From an uncultured Eggerthellaceae bacterium (GTDB taxonomy: Bacteria; Actinomycetota; Coriobacteriia; Coriobacteriales; Eggerthellaceae), in assembly GCA_944321455.1 (NCBI GenBank), contig CALULI010000003.1, forward strand, positions 1-64,000: a stretch of DNA of 64,000 nucleotides, in the 5' to 3' direction. The position numbers were made by a program, and so were the translations under genes. The first letter of the stretch is position 1; each line of letters starts with the position of its first letter. The notes beneath the pieces are model-generated. The model was given only the letters and a program-made list of their open reading frames with translations. It was not told where the DNA came from and ran no database searches. This document shows, one piece after another, positions 34,986 to 43,522 of this stretch.

Positions 34986-36383
34986 TTAGTACGTTTGCAT
35001 CAACTCACGCGTGCGTGCCAACAAGGCATCACGCGTGTTTTTTAGTGCTTCTTCTTCCACTTCGTGCATCAGTTGATCAAGAATAGCGCCAACCTTTGGC
35101 CCTGCAGGAATGCCGCAGCCTATAACGTCGTTACCGTTAATCGCTAAATCTTTGACGGAGAAAAATTCCTCTTCTTCGCGCATGCGAGTAAAGCACTGCT
35201 CAATGCTATCGATGGTGGCAAGACGTGTTTGGGTCCAGGGGGCTTGGCTGCGCGAATCGGCTCTCATCAAATTGCACATAGCATAGAACAGGTCATCGCT
35301 GTAATTAAGACGACGGTAGAGTTTGCGCACGCTTTTCTTTGTTGGTGCGGGGAAGGTGTCATGATAGCGGATCAAAAGTGCAGCGTTGTTGGTGAGCTGA
35401 CGAGGAAGGCGAAGCCGCTTGGCAGCCTGCAGAAACAGCGTTTCGCTTACCTCAGGGTGACCATACATGTGGCCAATCCCTTTTTCGTCAACGCTAAACG
35501 TTGCTGGTTTTCCTGCGTCATGAAAAAGAGCCGCCCATCTGATGGTTGGTTGTGGTCTGCTGTACGACACCACATGAGCGGTGTGCTCCAACACGTCGTA
35601 AATATGGTAGGGCGTGCGCTGGTCAAAACCTTTCATGGGTAAAAGTTCAGGCAGAATCAGCCCGATAACATCAAGGTAGCGCATCAAAACGTCTTTGATG
35701 AAGTCTCCACAGATCATTTTTTCAAGCTCAGTTGTTATGCGTTCAACCGCAACAACGCCCAGCAAATCCTGCTTATCGTAGAGAGCTGCTTCTGTGGTGG
35801 GTTCAAGTGCAAAGCCGAGCTGCGCGGCAAAGCGAAGGGCGCGCACAATACGAAGCGCATCTTCATCAAAGCGTGTGGGCGCATCGCCCACGCAGCGAAT
35901 GGTGCCGTGCGCTAAATCTGTTCTGCCATCAAACGGATCGTAAAGACCCCGTGTGGGGTGGTAGGCCATAGCGTTTATGGTGAAATCACGCCGCGCAAGG
36001 TCGGTGGTAATTGAATCAACAAATTCAACGCTGTCAGGGTGGCGGTGGTCGCTATAGAATCCTTCTTTGCGAAAGGTTGTTACTTCAATGATGGATCCCT
36101 CAACATTGACAGAAAGCGTGCCGTGTTTAATGCCTGTTTGGTAGGTGGGAAACCCTGCTTGTTGGCACAGCGTTTCAGTTTGCTGCCAGGGGGCTTGGGT
36201 AGCAATATCGCAGTCGTGTGGGGTAGTGTTGCGCAGGCTATCGCGCACAAAGCCACCCACCAACCAGCTTTCAAAGTGTGCGCTCTCAAGTACTGAGAGC
36301 AGTTTTTGAGCAGCTGCAGGCACCTCAAACGTCACCGATGGATCGCTTGAGGCAACACGCGCGGTATGTTCTTCATGCTTCAT
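34986..36383 (-). CDS. cca: CCA-adding tRNA nucleotidyltransferase
   Basis: A 465-residue class II nucleotidyltransferase that builds or repairs the tRNA 3' CCA. The head domain has LVGGFVRDSL and the metal-binding DCD in PHDCDIAT, then RRDFTINAMAYHP, DPFDGRTDL and EDALRIVRALRFAAQLGF. An HD domain follows (ALFHDAGKP and GHPEVSE), as in many bacterial CCA enzymes. Start ATG 36383. The gene converges on thiD, and a plus-strand terminator lies within its 3' coding end. Confidence 0.92.
   Translation of the reverse strand: MKHEEHTARVASSDPSVTFEVPAAAQKLLSVLESAHFESWLVGGFVRDSLRNTTPHDCDIATQAPWQQTETLCQQAGFPTYQTGIKHGTLSVNVEGSIIEVTTFRKEGFYSDHRHPDSVEFVDSITTDLARRDFTINAMAYHPTRGLYDPFDGRTDLAHGTIRCVGDAPTRFDEDALRIVRALRFAAQLGFALEPTTEAALYDKQDLLGVVAVERITTELEKMICGDFIKDVLMRYLDVIGLILPELLPMKGFDQRTPYHIYDVLEHTAHVVSYSRPQPTIRWAALFHDAGKPATFSVDEKGIGHMYGHPEVSETLFLQAAKRLRLPRQLTNNAALLIRYHDTFPAPTKKSVRKLYRRLNYSDDLFYAMCNLMRADSRSQAPWTQTRLATIDSIEQCFTRMREEEEFFSVKDLAINGNDVIGCGIPAGPKVGAILDQLMHEVEEEALKNTRDALLARTRELMQTY
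35006..35043 (+). terminator. Terminator of thiC-thiD inside cca
   Basis: CACGCGTG (35006-35013) pairs with CACGCGTG (35030-35037), and GTGCC inside pairs with GGCAT around an AACAA loop: 13 pairs with one bulge. TTTTTT follows at 35038-35043. It is oriented for the thiC-thiD transcript and lies in the antisense of the last cca codons. There is no T run in the other direction. Confidence 0.75.
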
Positions 36384-36414
36384 CTGCAGCTACTCTTTTG
36401 GAGCTCACACTAAA

Positions 36415-37203
36415 TTAGCGACCCTGCCATTGGGGAGCGCGCTTTTCGGCAAACGCCGTAGACCCTTCATGGGCATCTTCGCTGTTCTTGGTAATCTTTT
36501 CGTATTCTTCAAGGATCTCCCAACCATGGGAAGGATAGACCGTGCTTTCGCTCATGGTTTCGGCCATGGTCTTCTTGGAATACTTGATAGCAAGGGGAGC
36601 GCCAAGTGCAATCTTGTCAGCTAATTCAAGGGCGGTTGACAGTACGTCTTCATCGGCAACAATGCGATTGATAATGCCCCATTCAAGTGCTTTTTCGGCA
36701 GAAATAGGCTCGGCAAGTAAAACGAGTTCGTTAGCGAACTTTGCAGGGATTTGCTGCGCTACGCGAAGCAGTGCGCCACCGCCTGCAGCGGTAAGGCCAA
36801 CGCGTGGCTCAGGGAATCCAAAGAGTGCATCTTCGCTTGCAACGGCTAAGTCACAGGCAAGAACCATTTCTAAGCCACCACCAAGTGCTTTGCCATGAAC
36901 GGCAGCAATAAGAGGCTTGTCAAACCAGCGCTTGGTCATGCCAGCAAAGCCCCAGTCCTGTTTATCTTCGGGAAGATTCCAACATCCTTGCGAAATTTCT
37001 TTGAGGTCAGCACCAGCACAAAATACGCGACCAACGTTGGTGATAACGCAGGCACGCAGGTTGTCGTTGGTGTCCCAATAATCAAGGGCATCGCACATTT
37101 CTGCCATCATTTGGCTGCTCATAGCATTGCGTGCTTCATAGCGATTAAGGGTGATGACAAAGGTTGAGCCTACTTCCTCTGTCTTAATGGTTTCAAAATT
37201 CAT
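36415..37203 (-). CDS. Enoyl-CoA hydratase/isomerase, CaiD-like
   Basis: A 262-residue crotonase-fold enzyme. Oxyanion-hole segments are FCAGADLKE and HGKALGGGLEM, followed by ACDLAVASEDALFGFPEP and VGLTAAGG. The C-terminus FAEKRAPQWQGR resembles crotonobetainyl-CoA hydratase (CaiD). No CoA transferase, dehydrogenase or carnitine gene is near, so the substrate is open; a general short-chain enoyl-CoA hydratase is an alternative. ATG 37203 is chosen because GGGAGG lies 8 bases before it; an upstream ATG at 37242 lacks one. A minus-strand -10 TATACT lies at 37236-37231. Confidence 0.85.
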   Translation of the reverse strand: MNFETIKTEEVGSTFVITLNRYEARNAMSSQMMAEMCDALDYWDTNDNLRACVITNVGRVFCAGADLKEISQGCWNLPEDKQDWGFAGMTKRWFDKPLIAAVHGKALGGGLEMVLACDLAVASEDALFGFPEPRVGLTAAGGGALLRVAQQIPAKFANELVLLAEPISAEKALEWGIINRIVADEDVLSTALELADKIALGAPLAIKYSKKTMAETMSESTVYPSHGWEILEEYEKITKNSEDAHEGSTAFAEKRAPQWQGR

Positions 37204-37230
37204 AAGCTTGCCTCCCAGTCGTTTTTTCTC

Positions 37231-37259
37231 AGTATAATTCACCTTATTTATAAATAGGT
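37231..37259 (-). promoter_or_regulatory. Promoter and palindrome before CaiD-like gene
   Basis: A minus-strand TATACT (37236-37231) is the probable -10. The perfect palindrome TATTTATAAATA (37245-37256) with flanking ACC and GGT covers the -35 region, where no consensus hexamer is seen. It could be the site of a repressor or activator, unidentified. Confidence 0.4.
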
Positions 37260-37308
37260 ATTCCGATATCTTTTAGAGAGTGTTCAAAGTAATTTTAAGT
37301 TCTTGGCG

Positions 37309-37429
37309 TACAATTTTTTGCGATAGAGGTGTAGCCTGACGTGGTGGCGCACGGACGCGGCGTTTGTGCCGCGCGAAGGTGACGCACATCACGAAAGGCA
37401 AGCAAAATGCTACAAAAACGCTGCTACAC
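37309..37429 (+). promoter_or_regulatory. Structured leader of recN
   Basis: TACAAT (37309-37314) is a likely -10; the transcript would start near 37321. Three nested helices follow: GTGTAGC (37329-37335) with GCTACAC (37423-37429); CGTGGTGGCG (37340-37349) with CGC-A-CATCACG (37383-37393); and CGCGGC (37356-37361) with GCCGCG (37368-37373). An unpaired purine-rich stretch lies between the outer helices at 37394-37422. It ends 14 bases before the recN ATG. It does not match any riboswitch consensus I know. Confidence 0.5.
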
Positions 37430-37443
37430 AGAAAGGGGTCATC

Positions 37444-39075
37444 ATGATTGATGAAGTGCATATTTCAAATGTTGCACTAATTCGTGATGCTACCTTTGAG
37501 CCTTCTTCTCACTTGACGGTTATTACGGGAGAAACAGGCTCAGGCAAAACGGCTCTTCTCAATGCCCTGAGGCTTTTAATTGGCGATAGAGCGGAAAGTT
37601 CCTTGGTGCGCGAAGGCGAAGAAGAACTGCGTGTTGAAGGACGCTTCTTTGGTCCTGATAGCCCTGAGGATGGCGATATTGTGGTGCGCCGCATGGGTGT
37701 GCGCGGTCGTTCGCGCGTCACGCTTAATGGCTCCATGGCTTCAGTCAAGCAGCTGACAGAAGGTATTGGGCAAAGCGTTGATCTGTGTGGTCAGCATGAA
37801 CATCAGCGCTTGTTAAAGCCAGCAAACCAGCGTGAACTGTTTGACCTGTGGGGTACTCAAGACATTGATGAGCCCTTGCAGGCGTATCAGGCAGCGCTTG
37901 CGCACGCCAATGAATGCGCGCAGGAAGTGGCACGCCTCCAAGAGCTGGAAGCGGCTGATGATGTGGCCCTTGATCGTGCCCGATTCACGATTGACCAAAT
38001 TGATGCCGTTGGTCCTACTGAAGGCGAATACGAAGCGCTTCTTGAAGAAATGCCACGCTATGAGCATGCTGAAACCCTCATGATGCAGGCTTCGTTTGCT
38101 CAGCAAACCCTTGCTGGTTCAGATGGCGTTATGGATCAGTTAGATCAGGTGCGTATGGCGCTTGATAAAATTGTGAAGCTTGACTCTACGCTTTCGGATA
38201 CCGCAGCGCAGGTAAGCGATGCCTACTACACGCTTGAAGAAGCAGCTCGTATGCTTTCAAGCTACCGTGACTCTATTGAATTTTCTCCTGAAGAATTGGA
38301 AGCAAAACAGGAACGCCTGTCGGCGCTTCAGGGGCTTATGCGCGGGTTTGGTCCACGTATGGAAGATGTCTTTTCCAAGCGCGAGCAGGCCTATACCAAG
38401 CTTCATGAGTATTCTGCTCGTGATGAATTAATTGCGCAGGCACGCGCCCAGTATGACCAAGCCGAGCATACCTTAGCCGCTTGTGCCGAAGCACTAGCGC
38501 AGGCTCGATCGCGCGTCTTTCCGCGTTTTGCAGAAGCCGTTAACGCTCAGATCAAGCGTCTGGAAATGGGAACGGCAACTTTAAGCGGTGTGTTCGAGAC
38601 GCTCCCGCGTGAAAAATGGAGCAATTGGGGCTCACAATCCTTTGAATTTACCTTTTCGCCTGGCGAAGGCTTGCGCGCGCAACCGCTTACCGCTATTGCT
38701 TCAGGTGGCGAACTGAGCCGCGTCATGCTTGCCCTGAAGGTGGTTTTGGGCGATGTTGACGCAGGAGAGACGCTTGTCTTTGACGAAATTGATGCAGGGG
38801 TAGGCGGACAGACGGCGGTGGCCCTTGCTCACGTTCTTGCTGATCTGGCGCGTACCCACCAAGTAATTGTGGTAACCCACTTGGCTCAAGTAGCAGTTAT
38901 GGGGGATGTCCATTACGTGGTAACTAAGACCGATGAGGCTAATCCCGAAACACACGTAGAGCGTATTGAAGGCTCTGCTAAAGAACAAGAAATTGCCCGT
39001 ATGCTGTCAGGAGAAATGACGGATGTGTCTCTTGAGCATGCACGTGAAATGATTAGCGCGGTAACCAATGACTAA
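37444..39075 (+). CDS. recN: DNA repair protein RecN
   Basis: A 543-residue SMC-like ATPase for double-strand break repair. Walker A GETGSGKTALL is near the N-terminus (about 30), a coiled-coil middle region follows, and the C-terminal half has the signature SGGELSRVMLALK and Walker B TLVFDEIDAGVGG. ATG 37444, with GAAAGGGG upstream, is the family start; an earlier in-frame ATG at 37366 lies inside the structured leader. The last 8 bases overlap nfo. No LexA-type box was recognised. Confidence 0.95.
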   Translation: MIDEVHISNVALIRDATFEPSSHLTVITGETGSGKTALLNALRLLIGDRAESSLVREGEEELRVEGRFFGPDSPEDGDIVVRRMGVRGRSRVTLNGSMASVKQLTEGIGQSVDLCGQHEHQRLLKPANQRELFDLWGTQDIDEPLQAYQAALAHANECAQEVARLQELEAADDVALDRARFTIDQIDAVGPTEGEYEALLEEMPRYEHAETLMMQASFAQQTLAGSDGVMDQLDQVRMALDKIVKLDSTLSDTAAQVSDAYYTLEEAARMLSSYRDSIEFSPEELEAKQERLSALQGLMRGFGPRMEDVFSKREQAYTKLHEYSARDELIAQARAQYDQAEHTLAACAEALAQARSRVFPRFAEAVNAQIKRLEMGTATLSGVFETLPREKWSNWGSQSFEFTFSPGEGLRAQPLTAIASGGELSRVMLALKVVLGDVDAGETLVFDEIDAGVGGQTAVALAHVLADLARTHQVIVVTHLAQVAVMGDVHYVVTKTDEANPETHVERIEGSAKEQEIARMLSGEMTDVSLEHAREMISAVTND

Positions 39076-39904
39076 CATCACGCGTATCGGTTGCCATCTT
39101 TCGTCGGCAAAAGGCTATACCGCAATGGCCGAAACAGCCCATTCCATTGGTGCAAATACCTTTGCTTTTTTCACGCGTAATCCTCGTGGTGGCAAAGCCA
39201 AGGACATTGATCCTTGTGATATTGAAACCTTTCATGAGGCGTGCAAGCGCTACGGCATTGATACGGTGGTTGCGCATGGATCGTATACGGTCAATCCCTG
39301 TTCGGCCAAGCCCCAGGTGCGCGAATTTGCCTTTCAAGCCCTTGAGCAAGATTTGGAGCGAATGGAATATACGCCTCATCAGCTATTCAATATGCATCCT
39401 GGCTCCCATGTGGGGCAGGGTGTAGACAAGGGCATTGAGCTTATCGCAGAGGTGCTGAACACCGTGCTTAAACCTGGGCAGACCACAACGCTGTTGCTTG
39501 AAACCATGGCGGGTAAGGGCAGCGAAGTGGGCTCGTCGTTTGAAGAGCTGGCGCGTATTATTGAGCGGCTTGATTGTGCTGATCAGGTAGGTGTGTGTCT
39601 TGATACGTGCCATGTGTGGGATGCAGGCTATGACATTGTCAATCATTTGGATGAGGTGCTTGACGAATTCGACCGTATCATTGGTCTATCACGCCTGCGA
39701 GCACTTCATATTAACGATTCGCTCAATGATTGCGGCTCCCATAAAGACCGCCATGCGCGCATTGGCGAAGGCAGTCTTGGCCTTGAGGCTTTGCGCAGGG
39801 TGGTTCACCATCCAGCTCTGCACGGTTTGCCCTGCATCCTTGAAACGCCTAACGACCTTGATGGTTACGCGGCTGAAATTGCCCTTTTGCGCAGTGACGC
39901 ATAA
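39068..39904 (+). CDS. nfo: Endonuclease IV
   Basis: A 278-residue zinc-dependent AP endonuclease of the xylose-isomerase-like TIM barrel. It has GCHLSSAKGY, NMHPGSHVG, LLETMAGKGSEVG, CLDTCHVWDAGYD, HINDSLNDCGSHKDRHARIG and a terminal ETPND, giving all metal ligands. It overlaps recN by 8 bases, linking two repair functions in one operon. 21-bp repeats start 16 bases after its stop. Confidence 0.95.
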   Translation: MTNITRIGCHLSSAKGYTAMAETAHSIGANTFAFFTRNPRGGKAKDIDPCDIETFHEACKRYGIDTVVAHGSYTVNPCSAKPQVREFAFQALEQDLERMEYTPHQLFNMHPGSHVGQGVDKGIELIAEVLNTVLKPGQTTTLLLETMAGKGSEVGSSFEELARIIERLDCADQVGVCLDTCHVWDAGYDIVNHLDEVLDEFDRIIGLSRLRALHINDSLNDCGSHKDRHARIGEGSLGLEALRRVVHHPALHGLPCILETPNDLDGYAAEIALLRSDA

Positions 39905-39919
39905 GACAATCAGGTAGAA

Positions 39920-39982
39920 ATCATTACTCGAAAGATGGGCATCATTACCCGAAAGACAGCAATTATTGCCCGAAAAAACTCA
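39920..39982. repeat. Three 21-bp tandem repeats after nfo
   Basis: Units at 39920-39940, 39941-39961 and 39962-39982 share an AT(C/T)ATTAC(C/T)CGAAAGA-like core, with the third most diverged. They lie directly downstream of nfo in a 239-base gap without a T-run terminator. The unit length is a multiple of three but no gene reads through it. Confidence 0.85.
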
Positions 39983-40017
39983 ACCAAGACCGCTGTTCAA
40001 ATTATCCAAAACGGTTC

Positions 40018-40046
40018 TTGCGCAGAGTGAAGCTATTGTTTATGCT
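40018..40046 (+). promoter_or_regulatory. Candidate promoter of transaldolase-rho
   Basis: TTGCGC (40018-40023), 17 bases, then TATGCT (40041-40046), about 100 bases before the transaldolase gene. The match is modest. The rest of the gap to 40143 shows no other feature. Confidence 0.4.
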
Positions 40047-40143
40047 AAACAAATCCAAGTAATTTCCCCCGCATGACATATGAGCAGGATTCCTGTGCCC
40101 ATTCAGGCTGCCCTATGTTCTTAATCAGTCTAAGGAGGACCCG

Positions 40144-40806
40144 GTGAAATTCTTTTTGGACACTGCTGATCTCGCAGAAATTGAAGAGGCCGCTAGTTGG
40201 GGTGCTTTAGCAGGTGTTACCACTAATCCATCTCTCTATGCTCGCATTGGCGGTAAGTTGGATGACTTCCATGATCACATCAAGCGCATCTGCGACATTG
40301 TTGATGGTCCTGTCAGCGCAGAAAGCGTTGCTATGACGCGCGATGAAATTATTGCTGACGGCCGTGAACTGGCTCGCATCGCTGACAACGTGGTTGTTAA
40401 AGTTCCAACCATGGTAGAAGGTCTTGCTGCAACAAAGGTTTTGGCAGCAGAAGGCATTCCTGTCAACATGACGCTGTGCTTTACGGTTCCTCAGGCAATT
40501 TTGGCTGCACGCGCAGGTGCTCGTTACATTTCGCCTTTCATTGGCCGTTTTGATGATATTTCCGAAGATGGCTTAACGCAGTTGGAGCAGGTAGTAACCG
40601 CTATCAACAACTATGATTTTGGCCATGATGTAGAAATTATTGCTGCTTCAGTTCGCAGCGCTAATCATGTAACCCAGGCAGCGCTCATGGGTGCAGATAT
40701 CGCAACGGTACCATTCAACGTATTGAAGAAATGCGTTGAGCATCCTCTGACTGATCGCGGCCTTGATGCTTTCCTGAAGGACTGGGAGAAGGTTCAAAAC
40801 GCATGA
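40144..40806 (+). CDS. tal: Transaldolase / fructose-6-phosphate aldolase family
   Basis: A 220-residue small transaldolase (TalC/Fsa type). It begins MKFFLDTADLAEIEE with GVTTNPSL, has the Schiff-base lysine in NVVVKVPT (about residue 86), and RAGARYISPFIGR. It acts in the pentose phosphate pathway or as a fructose 6-phosphate aldolase; which one cannot be read by eye. GTG 40144 follows TAAGGAGG. The stop overlaps the rho start (ATGA), so rho is translationally coupled to it. Confidence 0.92.
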   Translation: MKFFLDTADLAEIEEAASWGALAGVTTNPSLYARIGGKLDDFHDHIKRICDIVDGPVSAESVAMTRDEIIADGRELARIADNVVVKVPTMVEGLAATKVLAAEGIPVNMTLCFTVPQAILAARAGARYISPFIGRFDDISEDGLTQLEQVVTAINNYDFGHDVEIIAASVRSANHVTQAALMGADIATVPFNVLKKCVEHPLTDRGLDAFLKDWEKVQNA

Positions 40807-42479
40807 GCGAACAGACCGAAGAATCATTAAAAGAGGAAGCGGCATCCGCTGCTTCCTCTTCCGCACACGATGGAGCAGAAGAAGCTGCTCATGAAGAGAA
40901 GCCCACATCAACAGATGCGAAGCTTGCTCGTAAGCCGCGCCGCAGCACCAAGAAAAAAGAAGCTGACGCGAAAAGCCCTGAAGAACATGCAGATACAGCA
41001 GGTGAAGAAGAAAAAAAGCCTGCTGAAAAGCGTAAGTCAACACGTCGAAGCGCTGACAAGAAAGCATCTGCAGGAAATCAAAACTCACAACGAAAGGGCT
41101 CTCAAATCAAACAGAACGCTGCACAAAAGAACAACCATCGTCGTCAACGCCGTCCTCACAACAATTCGTATCAACATAGGGACCCCGTTGTTCCTCAGAC
41201 GTCGCATGAAGAACTCGAGAAGCTCAAGGTTGCTGAATTGCGCGTAAAGGCAGAAGAGCTAGGCGTTGAATTCAAGGGCCTTAAAAAAGCTGAACTGGTT
41301 GAGGCAGTTTACGAAGCAAGCATTAAAGCTGAAGGCTTCGTTGACAAGGAAGGTATCCTTGACATTCTTTCCGATGGATACGGCTTCTTGCGCACCAAGG
41401 GTTATCTGCCAAGCGAAGACGATGTCTATGTAAGCCTTGCAACTATTCGCCGCAACGGCTTGCGCCGCGGTGATTACGTCCAAGGACAGGTTCGTCCTGC
41501 GCGCGATAACGAAAAGTATTCGGCGCTCCAAAAGATCAATACCATCAATGGTATTCCTTTTGAAGAGGTTGGTCACCGTCCTCGCTTTGCTGACTTAACA
41601 CCAGTATTCCCTGATGAGCGTCTTATTATGGAGCATGGTCGCTCTACCATCACGGCTCGCGTTATTGATCTGTGCGCGCCTATTGGTAAGGGTCAGCGTG
41701 GTTTGATTGTTTCGCCTCCTAAGGCGGGCAAGACCACCATCTTGAAAAACATTGCCGCTGCTATTTCGGTTAACAACCCAGAAGTTCATCTGATGTGTTT
41801 GCTGGTTGATGAACGCCCTGAAGAAGTAACCGATATGGAGCGCTCCATCAAAGGTGAAGTTATTTCATCCACCTTCGATATGCCAAGCGAAAATCACGTT
41901 GCTGTTTCTGAGTTGGTTATTGAGCGCGCAAAGCGCCTGGTTGAAAACGGCGAAGACGTTGTTATTCTGCTTGACTCGCTGACGCGTTTGGCACGTGCCT
42001 ACAACTTGGCACAACCTGCCTCGGGACGCATTTTGTCAGGCGGTGTTGATTCAACTGCCCTGTATCCACCAAAGAAGTTTTTGGGTGCTGCCCGCAACAT
42101 TGAAGGTGGCGGCAGTTTGACCATCTTGGCTTCGGCTCTGATTGAAACAGGCTCAAAGATGGACGAAGTTATCTTTGAGGAATTCAAGGGCACGGGCAAT
42201 ATGGAAGTTAAGCTTGACCGCAGTCTTGCTGACAGGCGTATTTTCCCTGCTATTGATCCTATTGCGTCAGGCACGCGTCGTGAAGATCTGTTGCTTGATC
42301 CTCAGGAAGCGCCTCTTATTTGGGCGGTTCGAAGGATTCTTGCCAGTCGCAACAACCTTGAACGTGCGATGGAGTCTTTGATCAAGGCCTTGCAGCAGAC
42401 GAAAAATAATCAGGAGTTTTTGTTGCGAGCCGCAAAAAAAGCACACGGCAGACAGATCGACGAGACAACTGAGTTTTAA
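40803..42479 (+). CDS. rho: Transcription termination factor Rho
   Basis: A 558-residue RNA-dependent hexameric ATPase. The first 140 or so residues are a Lys/Glu/Ser/Ala-rich disordered extension typical of Actinobacteria; then come the Rho N domain ([15 protein letters not shown]), the cold-shock-like RNA-binding domain ([20 protein letters not shown]) and the ATPase with P-loop [10 protein letters not shown] (about 302-311), [10 protein letters not shown] and [13 protein letters not shown]. The extension in other actinobacteria binds RNA and widens site choice. It is followed by an intrinsic terminator. Confidence 0.97.
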   Translation: MSEQTEESLKEEAASAASSSAHDGAEEAAHEEKPTSTDAKLARKPRRSTKKKEADAKSPEEHADTAGEEEKKPAEKRKSTRRSADKKASAGNQNSQRKGSQIKQNAAQKNNHRRQRRPHNNSYQHRDPVVPQTSHEELEKLKVAELRVKAEELGVEFKGLKKAELVEAVYEASIKAEGFVDKEGILDILSDGYGFLRTKGYLPSEDDVYVSLATIRRNGLRRGDYVQGQVRPARDNEKYSALQKINTINGIPFEEVGHRPRFADLTPVFPDERLIMEHGRSTITARVIDLCAPIGKGQRGLIVSPPKAGKTTILKNIAAAISVNNPEVHLMCLLVDERPEEVTDMERSIKGEVISSTFDMPSENHVAVSELVIERAKRLVENGEDVVILLDSLTRLARAYNLAQPASGRILSGGVDSTALYPPKKFLGAARNIEGGGSLTILASALIETGSKMDEVIFEEFKGTGNMEVKLDRSLADRRIFPAIDPIASGTRREDLLLDPQEAPLIWAVRRILASRNNLERAMESLIKALQQTKNNQEFLLRAAKKAHGRQIDETTEF

Positions 42480-42485
42480 TATTAA

Positions 42486-42520
42486 AGATGCATCCTGCGA
42501 AAGGATGCATCTTATCTTTG
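42486..42520 (+). terminator. Intrinsic terminator after rho
   Basis: AGATGCATCCT (42486-42496) and AGGATGCATCT (42502-42512) form 11 perfect pairs around GCGAA, 6 bases after the rho stop, followed by TATCTTTG. The T run is short. The sppA ribosome site comes about 25 bases later. Confidence 0.75.
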
Positions 42521-42547
42521 CTAACTACTTTGTGCTAAGGAGTAACC

Positions 42548-43522
42548 ATGAGTACCACGAAAGGCGGAGCTCCCGTTCCTCCCCCTATCATGCCTCCCAT
42601 TTATTCGCAGCCACCAGTCTATCCTGCTCCTCAAAAAACAGGGAAGGGCATCATTGCCCTTATTGTGGTTCTGGTGGTTATTCTTTTGATTGCTATGGCA
42701 ACAACGTTTTCATCGTTGGGCCAAGGATCGCTGCCGTGGAGCAAACAAATTGCGGTCATTTCTCTTGATGGCACCATCGGCGAAGATCCGGGTGCTAATT
42801 CGCCCGAAGGATTGTTGTCCCAGCTCAACGAAGCAGAACAAGACGACTCCATTGTAGCTGTTGTCATGCGCGTTGATTCAGGCGGCGGACTTTCTGCCGC
42901 AGGTGAAGAAATGGCTACCATGGTCAAGAATTTCTCAAAGCCCATTGTGGTTTCAACGGGATCTTCAAACGCATCGGCTGCCTATTTGATTTCATCTCAG
43001 ACGGACTGGATCTATGCAAGCAACTCGTCTTCAGTTGGCTCTATTGGATCAGCCATGCAGTCCTATGACTATTCAGGTTTGCTGGATATGCTGGGCATTG
43101 AAGTAACCAACATTACCTCTTCGGAAGGCAAGGACTCCAGTTATGGCACCCGTGCGATGACTGATGAGGAAAAGGCCCACTACCAAGAAATGGTTGATGA
43201 AGTTAACAACTACTTCATCAAGGCGGTAGCTGAAGGCCGCGGTATGTCGGAAGAAGATGTGCGTGCATTAGCAAACGGCCTTGTGTTTACGGGCGCTGAT
43301 GGTATCAACTATGGTTTGATTGACGAAATTGGCACCTTTGAAGATGCCTGCGACAAGGCAGCTGAGCTTGCCGGTGTTTCATCATATGATGTGATATATC
43401 TTGATTCGGGCGATGACCAAATTGACGAATTGCTTTCCTTGCTTGCATCGTCTAACACATCAACAGAACTTAAAGAATTAGTAACTGAAGGAATTACACA
43501 CAATGACTCCGTTTCGCAATGA
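42548..43522 (+). CDS. sppA: Signal peptide peptidase SppA, short form
   Basis: A 324-residue S49 serine peptidase degrading released signal peptides in the membrane. A Pro-rich cytoplasmic start is followed by one membrane helix (IIALIVVLVVILLIAM, about 37-52), then the peptidase: DSGGGLSAAGEE, the nucleophile Ser in SSSVGSIGSAM and the general-base Lys in SSEGKDSSYG. One S49 domain only, as in Bacillus SppA. CTAAGGAG precedes the ATG. It overlaps metG by 20 bases. Confidence 0.9.
   Translation: MSTTKGGAPVPPPIMPPIYSQPPVYPAPQKTGKGIIALIVVLVVILLIAMATTFSSLGQGSLPWSKQIAVISLDGTIGEDPGANSPEGLLSQLNEAEQDDSIVAVVMRVDSGGGLSAAGEEMATMVKNFSKPIVVSTGSSNASAAYLISSQTDWIYASNSSSVGSIGSAMQSYDYSGLLDMLGIEVTNITSSEGKDSSYGTRAMTDEEKAHYQEMVDEVNNYFIKAVAEGRGMSEEDVRALANGLVFTGADGINYGLIDEIGTFEDACDKAAELAGVSSYDVIYLDSGDDQIDELLSLLASSNTSTELKELVTEGITHNDSVSQ

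Noticed and set aside
37321-37429. recN leader as a lysine or cyclic-di-GMP riboswitch
   Set aside because: Short matches such as GATAGAGGTG and GAAAGG occur, but the required order and spacing of the other conserved segments are missing.
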